Below are positions 1 through 5,252 of a stretch of DNA of 7,959 nt, in pieces. Both the position numbers and the translations under genes were made by a program. The notes under the pieces were generated by a model. It did not search any database and was not told where the DNA came from. It saw only the letters and a program-made list of their open reading frames with translations. Source of the DNA: Actinomycetota bacterium (lineage in GTDB: Bacteria > Actinomycetota > Actinomycetes > S36-B12); NCBI GenBank assembly GCA_003456155.1, contig DMPC01000103.1:33379-41337 (forward strand), written 5' to 3'. The number at the start of each line of letters is the position of its first letter. Position 1 is the first letter of the stretch.

Positions 1-26
1 TCGCCCGCGACTGAGGAGCACCCTCG

Positions 27-80
27 GTTCCATACGCAGGCGTCATTAGGCGCCCCGTATGTGACGCCTGCGTATGGAAC
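27..80 (-). terminator. 19-bp perfect inverted repeat after the gntR-type gene
   Basis: Bases 27-45 (GTTCCATACGCAGGCGTCA) and 62-80 are exact reverse complements, separated by a 16-nt loop. The near arm begins 2 bp beyond the regulator's TAG stop (83-85), so its transcript could end in this hairpin. There is no T-rich tail on either strand, which is common for GC-rich actinobacterial terminators. It could also serve a convergent gene to the left of the window. A shorter competing hairpin is possible inside it: CATACG 31-36 with CGTATG 56-61, plus GGCG/CGCC within. The structure is directly visible; the terminator role is inferred. Confidence 0.6.
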
Positions 81-82
81 GG

Positions 83-811
83 CTACTGGTCGGTGTACCG
101 CAGGACGTAGCTGACGCGGTCCATGCGCGCCCGCCGGCACACTCGCATGATGGGAGTACCGGTCTCGTCGGCGGTCAGGCCTTCGCGGATGAGCAGGGGC
201 GAGCCGGGGCGCACGCCGAGGATCTCGGCGTCCTCCAGCGTGGCGGCGTCGGCGAGGATGGCGCGCCACAGCGGGACGAGCTCGCCGACGGCCAGGTTCA
301 ACTGGCCGTAGAGCCCCTCGACCTGGCTCCAGTGCCTCTCGGGGTCGTCGAGCAGGTCTTTCGCGACCCAGGAGCGCGACCACATCCAGGACAGGTCGTT
401 GACGACGATCGCATTGTCGATGCGCCAGAGGGGGCCGGCGGGCAGGCGCAGGGATGCGTTGAGGGCCGGGTCGTCGACGGTGGTCGCGCGCAGGAACACG
501 TCCTCGTAGGTATGGCCCTGAGCGGCGATCTGGGCGGTCATGCTGGAGACGAGGGAGTCGGTCGAGAGCTTCTGCGAGACGGGCAGGCGCACGATCGGGG
601 CGCTCACGTAGGTGCCGGACCCCTGACGTGACTCCACGGCACCGGCCCGCGCCAGCTCCTCGATGGCACGCCGCACGGTGAGCCGGTTGACGCCCAGGTC
701 GTCGGCGAGCCGCGACTCGGACGGCAGGCGCTCGCCGGGCGCGTACGTCCCGTCATCGATCGAGGCGGCGATGGCCAGCCGCACGCGCTCGTAGAGCGGA
801 ACGTCACCCAT
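83..811 (-). CDS. GntR family transcriptional regulator, HutC/UTRA subfamily
   Basis: A 242-residue protein of normal length for the HutC subfamily. Residues about 5-70 form the GntR winged helix-turn-helix: PLYERVRLAI at the start, the hallmark RLPSESRLADDLGVNRLTVR helix pair, then the wing ending in GSGTYV. Residues about 90-235 resemble a UTRA effector-binding domain, with a PAGPLWRIDN strand and a PGSPLLIREG strand typical of that fold. Such proteins usually repress neighbouring catabolic genes until a small-molecule ligand, often the substrate or an intermediate, binds the UTRA domain. The gene is divergent from the operon beginning at 901, and the shared spacer contains a partial operator match. 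A perfect HutC-type dyad lies at 5176-5189. The ATG at 811 is chosen because the protein begins just before the first winged-helix residues and a -10-like element sits 6 nt upstream. The ligand is unknown. Confidence 0.93.
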   Translation of the reverse strand: MGDVPLYERVRLAIAASIDDGTYAPGERLPSESRLADDLGVNRLTVRRAIEELARAGAVESRQGSGTYVSAPIVRLPVSQKLSTDSLVSSMTAQIAAQGHTYEDVFLRATTVDDPALNASLRLPAGPLWRIDNAIVVNDLSWMWSRSWVAKDLLDDPERHWSQVEGLYGQLNLAVGELVPLWRAILADAATLEDAEILGVRPGSPLLIREGLTADETGTPIMRVCRRARMDRVSYVLRYTDQ

Positions 812-817
812 GCTGGG

Positions 818-823
818 ACCGTA
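818..823 (-). promoter_or_regulatory. Candidate -10 element of a leaderless promoter for the GntR gene
   Basis: On the minus strand the hexamer TACGGT (TANNNT pattern) ends 6 nt before the ATG at 811. That would place the transcription start at or next to the A of ATG. No Shine-Dalgarno sequence is visible between it and the start. No convincing -35 hexamer is seen at the expected distance, so the call rests on the -10 pattern and spacing only. Confidence 0.4.
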
Positions 824-870
824 TCGGGCCGGGCTCGCTCGTCGCTCGATTGCCGGGCACTCCCGTAGTT

Positions 871-880
871 TCTTTAGACA
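871..880. promoter_or_regulatory. Putative GntR/HutC operator upstream of the SnoaL-headed operon
   Basis: TCTTTAGACA matches 8 of 10 positions of the GntR-type dyad TGTCTAGACA and 7 of 8 of the HutC consensus GTNTANAC; the right half-site is intact and the left half is degenerate. It lies in the divergent spacer, just upstream of the candidate -10 at 889-894, so bound repressor could block transcription of the operon and possibly affect the regulator's own promoter. It is weaker than the perfect copy at 5176-5189. Binding is inferred. Confidence 0.5.
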
Positions 881-888
881 GCCTCCAG

Positions 889-894
889 TACGAT
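889..894 (+). promoter_or_regulatory. Candidate -10 element of a leaderless promoter for the 901 operon
   Basis: TACGAT matches TATAAT at 4 of 6 positions and ends 6 nt before the GTG at 901, the spacing expected if transcription starts at the start codon. No ribosome binding site precedes that GTG. The region 17 bp further upstream (TAGTTT) is a poor -35. The partial operator at 871-880 falls in the spacer of this promoter. Confidence 0.42.
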
Positions 895-900
895 CCTCGA

Positions 901-1434
901 GTGACCGAGAGCCTCGAGCGACGCCTGCAGCGGCTGGAGGATCGGCTCGCCATCGGCGACCTCGTCGTCGCCTACGCCACGCTTCTCGACGACGCCCAGT
1001 GGGATGCGCTGGGCGAGCTGTTCACCGAGGACGGCGTGTTCGGATCCCCGCACAGCACCACGACGGGGCGGCAGGCCGTGGTCGAGAACTTTCGCGTGAA
1101 GCACGCCCCATTCACCTGGACCTGGCACGACCCGCACGGGCATCTCGTGGAGTTCGAGGACGACGACCACGCGCGCGGAACCGTCATCGGCTATGCCGAA
1201 CTCGGCAACGACGAGACCACCATCGTCACATCCATTCGCTACCACGACGACTATCGACGGGTCGACGGTCGGTGGAGGTTCGCCCGGCGAACGGTGCTGA
1301 GCCTTTACGGGCTGCCGGACGACCAGCGCGCGACGGGCCTGGGTCACCAGGAACGCCGGCGGTGGCCCGGTCGACCCGCGGCAGCGGCGGATCTTCCCGA
1401 CTACGAGCGCTCGCACCCCGGATATCCCGGATGA
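901..1434 (+). CDS. SnoaL-like / NTF2-fold protein, possible dehydratase, isomerase or hydroxylase-associated subunit
   Basis: From the GTG at 901 this encodes 177 residues. The N-terminus (about residues 5-47) has the SnoaL_4-type helix pattern LEDRLAIGDLVVAYATLLDD followed by W34 and the LFTEDGVF segment. Further on come the GRQAVVENF helix, a His-rich strand (WHDPHGH, 75-81) and the late YRRVDGRWRFARR strands, all usual for this cone-shaped alpha+beta fold. Members include scytalone dehydratase, ketosteroid isomerase, polyketide cyclases and small subunits of ring-hydroxylating dioxygenases. The D30/D31 and H76/H79/H81 positions could be catalytic, but a reaction cannot be assigned. An upstream in-frame ATG at 850 would add 17 residues unlike the family and would overlap the operator, so 901 is preferred. 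The C-terminal ~30 residues are proline- and arginine-rich and probably disordered. The stop overlaps the next gene's start (ATGA). Confidence 0.82.
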   Translation: MTESLERRLQRLEDRLAIGDLVVAYATLLDDAQWDALGELFTEDGVFGSPHSTTTGRQAVVENFRVKHAPFTWTWHDPHGHLVEFEDDDHARGTVIGYAELGNDETTIVTSIRYHDDYRRVDGRWRFARRTVLSLYGLPDDQRATGLGHQERRRWPGRPAAAADLPDYERSHPGYPG

Positions 1435-2192
1435 GCGCGATCTCGACCCCGGCGCCGGAGGACGGTCGCCGCGTCGATCTCGGGGGTCTGTACAACGTCC
1501 GGGATCTCGGTGGATTCGTCGGTGCGGACGGGCGCAGGGTGCGGACCGGCATGCTGTTCCGATCCTCCAGCCTGCACCGCCTGACCGACGAGCAGGCCTG
1601 GCAGGAGTTCGGGGCGCGGTGCGTCGTAGACCTGCGCTACGACCGGGAGCGTGACGCCTTCCCGCTGCCCGACTTCATCGTTCATGACACCCACGCGCCG
1701 ATGCTGCCCGATCACTGGAGGTCGGACGAAGAGGCCAAGCGCGGGCCGGCCGATGAGTTCCTGAGCAGCGTGTTCCGCGACATGCTCGAGTTGGGCGGCA
1801 CGTCGGTCCGCGAGATCCTCCACGAGCTTGCGTCCCCGGACGCCTACCCGGCCGTGTTCTTCTGCATGGCGGGGAAGGATCGCACCGGCGTGCTCGCGGC
1901 CATCCTGCTCACGCTTCTCGGAGTCAGTGAGAGCGATGTCGTGGCCGATTTCGCGCTCAGCGGCGATGAGGTTGTCGCACTCGTCGAATTCCTGCGCACC
2001 CGCGAGGACTTCGAGGACCACCCGATGATGAACCAGCCGGTGGCCCTGTTGCGGGCGCCCCGGGCTGCGATGGAGCGATTCCTGGCCGAGGTCGACGTCC
2101 GGTACGGCGGCCTGCCCGGCTACGTCCGGTCCCTCGACATCGATGACGAGACTGTTCATGCACTGCAGGCACTGCTTCTGGAGGAATCGTGA
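1431..2192 (+). CDS. PtpB-like tyrosine-protein phosphatase family protein
   Basis: A 253-residue protein of the tyrosine phosphatase family that includes Mycobacterium PtpB (Y_phosphatase3). The N-terminal signature LYNVRDLGGF is followed by GRRVRTGMLFRSSSLHRLTD. The P-loop CMAGKDRTG places the nucleophile at C145, D150 inside the loop as in PtpB, and the phosphate-binding arginine at R151 (C-X5-R). The residue before the cysteine is F144 instead of the His common in PTPs. Known members hydrolyse phosphotyrosine, phosphoserine or phosphoinositides through a cysteinyl-phosphate intermediate. No signal peptide is seen, so it is probably cytoplasmic. The ATG at 1431 overlaps the upstream stop and its TGA overlaps the next GTG, which suggests translational coupling and a shared role with the aldehyde dehydrogenase. 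A metabolic phosphate ester, not a protein, is a plausible substrate here, but that is inference. Confidence 0.88.
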   Translation: MSAISTPAPEDGRRVDLGGLYNVRDLGGFVGADGRRVRTGMLFRSSSLHRLTDEQAWQEFGARCVVDLRYDRERDAFPLPDFIVHDTHAPMLPDHWRSDEEAKRGPADEFLSSVFRDMLELGGTSVREILHELASPDAYPAVFFCMAGKDRTGVLAAILLTLLGVSESDVVADFALSGDEVVALVEFLRTREDFEDHPMMNQPVALLRAPRAAMERFLAEVDVRYGGLPGYVRSLDIDDETVHALQALLLEES

Positions 2193-3646
2193 TCGAGCGC
2201 CCTGATCTGTACATCGACGGTCAGTGGATGACCCCGGACACCGACGAGGTCATCTCCGTCGACGAGGCGGCCACGGGGGAGATCATCGGGACGGTTCCCG
2301 CGGGCGATGCCACCGATGCCGAGCGCGCCATCCTCGCGGCCCGCCGCTCCTTCGATGCCTGGGCCCAGGTGCCGATGGCCGAGCGGGCCGATGTCGTCAC
2401 GGCGATCGCCGCAGGGCTCAAGGCGCGGGACGAGGAGCTCGGCCGCATCATGGCCCAGGAGGTGGGCACGCCGATCTCCCTCTCGGCCCGGGTCCAGGTG
2501 GGCCTGGCGGTGTCGGTCTTCGAGACGATCGCCGAGGCGGCGCGGGAGATGCCGTCGGAGGAGCGCATCGGCCACTCGGTCGTGATCCGGGTGCCGGCCG
2601 GCGTGGTGGGTGCGATCACCCCGTGGAACTACCCGCTCTACCAGCTCGCCGCCAAGGTGGGCCCGGCTCTCGCAGCGGGGTGCCCTGTGGTGGTGAAGCC
2701 CAGCAGCGTTGCACCGCTGGCGACCTTCGCGCTGGCCGAGATCATCGATGGCCTCGGTCTGCCGGACGGGGTCTTCAATCTCGTCTCGGGCCGGGGAGCG
2801 CTGGTCGGCGACCTGCTCGCCTCTCACCCGCAGGTCGACATGGTCAGCCTCACCGGATCCACGGGTGCGGGTGTCCAGGTGGCGCACTCGGCCGCCGGGA
2901 CGATCAAGAAGGTCGCTCTCGAGCTCGGGGGCAAGTCGGCCTTTCTGATCGCCGAGGGCGCCGACATGGACGCGGCGATGGATGCGGCGATCCGCAGCTG
3001 CTTCGTCAACAACGGCCAGACGTGCTCGGCCACGACCCGACTGATCGTGCCGCGCGCGCTGCTCGCCGAGGTGGAGGAGCGCGCGGCCGCCCTGGTCAAT
3101 GCGATGAAGGTCGGCGATCCGCTCGATCCGGAGACCACGCTCGGCCCCGTGGCATCGGCCGCGCAGTTCCGGACGGTCAGCAAGTACATCGAGATCGGCA
3201 TGGATGAGGGCACGCTCATCGCGGGAGGTCCCGGCCCCGTTCCTGGTCTCGACCGTGGTTACTTCGTGAAGCCGACGGTCTTCAGCCGACTGGATCCCGG
3301 CGCGACGATCGTGCAGGAGGAGATCTTCGGGCCCGTGCTGTCGATCCTGTCGTACGAGGGCGGGGTGGAGAACGGCATCGCGATCGCCAACGACAGCGAG
3401 TTCGGGCTCTCCGGCTCGGTCTATGCCGCGGACATTCCGACCGCGGTGGGGATCGCGCGGCAACTGCGCACCGGCCAGGTGGCCGTCAACGGGGGTCGGT
3501 TCAATGCGCGGGCTCCGTTCGGCGGCTTCAAGACCTCGGGCGTCGGGCGCGAACTCGGTCACCACGGGCTGATGGAGTATTTCGAGATGATCAGCCTCCA
3601 GTTCCCGTCCGCTGATGACATCGATGGCTTCGGCCATGCGGTCTGA
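2189..3646 (+). CDS. NAD(P)-dependent aldehyde dehydrogenase
   Basis: A 485-residue aldehyde dehydrogenase of standard length. The catalytic residues are intact: N147 in the PWNYP motif, E245 in LELGGKS and the nucleophile C279 in NNGQTCSA. The Rossmann segment GSTGAG spans 223-228, and EEIFGPV and the C-terminal PFGGFKTSGVGRE are present. It oxidises an aldehyde to a carboxylic acid in the cytoplasm. The sequence style resembles the branch containing Rhodococcus CddD, but substrate specificity cannot be read from it. The GTG at 2189 is preceded by a strong ribosome binding site, GGAGGA (2180-2185), inside the end of the phosphatase gene, and the two genes overlap by 4 bp (GTGA). It is probably the last oxidative step of the pathway encoded by the cluster. 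Confidence 0.96.
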   Translation: MIERPDLYIDGQWMTPDTDEVISVDEAATGEIIGTVPAGDATDAERAILAARRSFDAWAQVPMAERADVVTAIAAGLKARDEELGRIMAQEVGTPISLSARVQVGLAVSVFETIAEAAREMPSEERIGHSVVIRVPAGVVGAITPWNYPLYQLAAKVGPALAAGCPVVVKPSSVAPLATFALAEIIDGLGLPDGVFNLVSGRGALVGDLLASHPQVDMVSLTGSTGAGVQVAHSAAGTIKKVALELGGKSAFLIAEGADMDAAMDAAIRSCFVNNGQTCSATTRLIVPRALLAEVEERAAALVNAMKVGDPLDPETTLGPVASAAQFRTVSKYIEIGMDEGTLIAGGPGPVPGLDRGYFVKPTVFSRLDPGATIVQEEIFGPVLSILSYEGGVENGIAIANDSEFGLSGSVYAADIPTAVGIARQLRTGQVAVNGGRFNARAPFGGFKTSGVGRELGHHGLMEYFEMISLQFPSADDIDGFGHAV

Positions 3647-3655
3647 CGGTCGACC

Positions 3656-4282
3656 GTGACTCAGGCATGCGAGATCGTCCTCGTCCGGCATGCGCTGCCG
3701 AGTCCCGATGGCACTCTCGACCCGGGCCTGGGTGACGAGGGCCACTCCCAGGCCGAGGCGCTGGTGCGGCACCTCGAAGGCGTGCCGGTCGATGCCGTCT
3801 ACTCCAGCCACCTCAAGCGGGCGGTCCAGACCGCGACGCCACTCGCCGCGGCTCGAGGGCTCGAGGTGCGCATCGACGAGGGCCTGCGGGAATGGGTGTC
3901 GAACGCGACGCACTACGTGGGCACGGAGCGCCTGGCCGATCCTGCGCGCACGCGAGCTTTCGTCGAGGGTCGTTTCGAGGATGAGTTCCTTCCCCCGCAC
4001 AATGCGGAGGAGCTGCGTGAGTCCATGATCGCGACCGTCGGTCGGATCGGTCTCGCTCATCCGGGCCAGCGGATCGTCGCCGTCAGCCACGGGGGAGCGT
4101 CCAACACCTTCCTCGCTCATGTGGTCGACAGCCCGCGGCGCTTCTTCTTCAATCCCGGCTATGCGTCGATCTCCCGGGTGCAGGTGTGGCCGGACGGGGA
4201 GGGCGCCCGGTTCGTGCTGGTGAGCATCAACGAGCCCGTCGTCGCCGACGCCCGCCACACCGACCTCATGCCCGGGGGCTGA
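3656..4282 (+). CDS. Histidine phosphatase superfamily protein (phosphoglycerate-mutase-like)
   Basis: A 208-residue protein with the branch-1 histidine phosphatase pattern. R11-H12-A13 replaces the more usual RHG, with H12 as the phospho-accepting residue. R55 lies in YSSHLKRAVQTA, the acid E79 in LREWV, and the second histidine H145 in VSHGGASN. All four core catalytic residues are therefore present. Family members dephosphorylate small molecules or proteins via phosphohistidine, and a few are mutases. It follows the aldehyde dehydrogenase by 9 bp with no promoter or good Shine-Dalgarno sequence, so it is probably translated from the same message. It is the second phosphatase of the operon. 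Both could act on a phosphorylated pathway intermediate, or one could be regulatory; the sequence does not decide. Confidence 0.88.
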   Translation: MTQACEIVLVRHALPSPDGTLDPGLGDEGHSQAEALVRHLEGVPVDAVYSSHLKRAVQTATPLAAARGLEVRIDEGLREWVSNATHYVGTERLADPARTRAFVEGRFEDEFLPPHNAEELRESMIATVGRIGLAHPGQRIVAVSHGGASNTFLAHVVDSPRRFFFNPGYASISRVQVWPDGEGARFVLVSINEPVVADARHTDLMPGG

Positions 4283-4320
4283 CTCGCGAACGGCCACTGG
4301 GCGCAGCTTCGCGAGCCCCC
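4274..4320 (+). terminator. Stem-loop terminator at the end of the 901-4282 operon
   Basis: GGGGG (4274-4278) and CTCGCGAA (4283-4290) pair with TTCGCGAG (4308-4315) and CCCCC (4316-4320), giving 13 base pairs with one 4-nt bulge that contains the TGA stop and a 17-nt loop. There is no T tract. Its position at the operon end and just before a new promoter-like element supports termination. Confidence 0.6.
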
Positions 4321-4326
4321 GGTCAC

Positions 4327-4332
4327 TAGGGT
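4327..4332 (+). promoter_or_regulatory. -10 element of a leaderless promoter for the DUF554 gene
   Basis: TAGGGT, a common actinobacterial -10 form, ends 6 nt before the GTG at 4339. No ribosome binding site fits between them. No clear -35 is seen. Together with the preceding stem-loop this suggests independent, leaderless transcription of the membrane protein gene. Confidence 0.5.
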
Positions 4333-4338
4333 CAGCCC

Positions 4339-5076
4339 GTGATCGGACTGGGAACGTTCATCAACGTGCTGGCCATCCTGGTGGGGGCCGCTGCCGGAGT
4401 GTTCATCGGTCATCGGCTCCCGGAGCGCACCCGGATCACGGTCACGGATGGGCTGGGCCTCATCACCTTGATCATCGGAGCGTTGAACGTCGTCGCGATC
4501 ACCGACGTCGCCTTCACCGATGTCGTCGGGTCCAGCTGGACGCTCCTGGTGGTGCTCGGCGCCGTCGTCATCGGTGGGGTGATCGGATCGCTGCTGCGGA
4601 TCGAGGGGCGGCTGGAGAGCTTCGCGGCATGGCTGCAATCACGGCTCTCGCGGGACTCCTCCTCCCAGGCGCGCGAGCGCTTCATCGAGGGGTTCGTGAC
4701 GTCGTCGCTGCTGTTCTGCATCGGTCCGCTGGCGATCCTCGGGTCGCTCAGTGACGGTCTGGGCGATGGCATCGAGCAGTTGAGCCTGAAGTCCTCGCTG
4801 GACTTCTTCGCTGCGCTGGCCTTCGCGGCAACGCTCGGCTGGGGGGTCGCGATGTCGGCCATCCCGGTCGGCATCTGGCAGGGGTTCCTGACGGTCATGG
4901 GTGTGGCGGCTGGCGCCTTCCTGCCCGATGCGCTGATCGCGTCGATCACGGCCACCGGGGGCGTCCTCCTGCTGGGGATCGGGCTTCGACTGCTCCAGAT
5001 CCGTCAGGTGGCGGTCGGCGACTTCCTGCCGGCCCTGGTGGTGGCCCCTCTCCTGACGTCGCTCTTCCTGCTGTGA
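4339..5076 (+). CDS. DUF554 family integral membrane protein
   Basis: A 245-residue, strongly hydrophobic protein matching the DUF554 (YdfK-like) family in length and style, starting MIGLGTFINVLAILVGAAAG. Hydrophobic segments lie at about residues 1-24, 35-55, 67-87, 120-138, 154-178, 182-215 and 225-245, consistent with roughly seven membrane passes. A polar stretch at about 88-117 carries a GRLESF motif and many charged residues. The family's biochemical role is not established; transport has been suggested. No motif ties it to the catabolic genes. It has its own leaderless-type promoter and stem-loops before and after, so it is probably transcribed separately. It may be a bystander or may move a pathway compound. 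Confidence 0.88.
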   Translation: MIGLGTFINVLAILVGAAAGVFIGHRLPERTRITVTDGLGLITLIIGALNVVAITDVAFTDVVGSSWTLLVVLGAVVIGGVIGSLLRIEGRLESFAAWLQSRLSRDSSSQARERFIEGFVTSSLLFCIGPLAILGSLSDGLGDGIEQLSLKSSLDFFAALAFAATLGWGVAMSAIPVGIWQGFLTVMGVAAGAFLPDALIASITATGGVLLLGIGLRLLQIRQVAVGDFLPALVVAPLLTSLFLL

Positions 5077-5100
5077 CCTGTGGACGATCCGGGCCACAGG
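5077..5100 (+). terminator. Short stem-loop after the DUF554 gene
   Basis: CCTGTGG (5077-5083) and CCACAGG (5094-5100) form a 7-bp perfect stem with a 10-nt loop directly after the TGA stop (5074-5076). There is no T tail. The position immediately downstream of the gene and about 50 bp before the next promoter fits a terminator. Confidence 0.5.
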
Positions 5101-5148
5101 CCCCAGATCGCGGCAGCCGGGCCGCGCTCGCCCCGGTGACCGGATGCA

Positions 5149-5177
5149 TTGACATCCCATGAGCAGACATCCATAGT
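5149..5177 (+). promoter_or_regulatory. Sigma70-type promoter of the Rieske oxygenase gene
   Basis: A perfect -35 TTGACA (5149-5154) is separated by exactly 17 bp from CATAGT (5172-5177), a 4-of-6 match to TATAAT. Transcription would start near 5184, giving a leader of about 69 nt. The GntR-type operator at 5176-5189 overlaps the end of the -10 and the predicted start, a classic repression position. Confidence 0.7.
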
Positions 5178-5189
5178 TGTCTAGACAAC
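5176..5189. promoter_or_regulatory. Perfect GntR/HutC-type operator GTTGTCTAGACAAC
   Basis: A perfect 14-bp palindrome whose core GTCTAGAC fits the HutC-subfamily consensus GTNTANAC exactly. It overlaps the -10 region and predicted start of the oxygenase promoter. The obvious candidate to bind it is the GntR protein encoded at 83-811, which has a weaker version of the same site next to its own gene. Binding by that protein is inferred, not shown. Confidence 0.75.
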
Positions 5190-5196
5190 CCGGTCG

Positions 5197-5215
5197 GGGC
5201 GTGTCTGGCACGCCC
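5197..5215 (+). other. Stem-loop in the 5' leader of the Rieske oxygenase mRNA
   Basis: GGGCGTG (5197-5203) and CACGCCC (5209-5215) form a 7-bp GC-rich stem with a 5-nt loop (TCTGG). It would sit about 13 nt from the predicted 5' end, ahead of the ribosome binding site at 5241-5245. It could stabilise the message. It has no T tract and no visible riboswitch-like structure. Confidence 0.4.
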
Positions 5216-5252
5216 GGATCACCCTGTGTTCTGACGCCTGAGGAGAACCGCC

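Noticed and set aside
1..26. Possible 3' end of a plus-strand gene (frame ending in TGA at 12-14)
   Set aside because: Only three codons precede the stop in the window, too little to support a gene.
850..900. Earlier ATG at 850 for the SnoaL-like protein
   Set aside because: It would add 17 residues not typical of the family and would run through the operator-like site and the -10 element. The GTG at 901 fits a leaderless start.
810..1430. N-terminal extension of the tyrosine phosphatase reading frame back to an ATG at 810
   Set aside because: The extension is Arg-rich and unlike any domain, overlaps the SnoaL-like gene in another frame and crosses the promoter and operator region. The ATG at 1431 with the ATGA overlap fits the family start.
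2156..4297. A 713-codon open frame on the minus strand opposite the aldehyde dehydrogenase and histidine phosphatase genes
   Set aside because: Its translation is Arg/His/Asp/Gly-rich low-complexity sequence with no recognisable domain, while the plus strand carries two clearly recognisable enzymes with intact catalytic motifs. Long antisense frames are expected in high-GC coding DNA.
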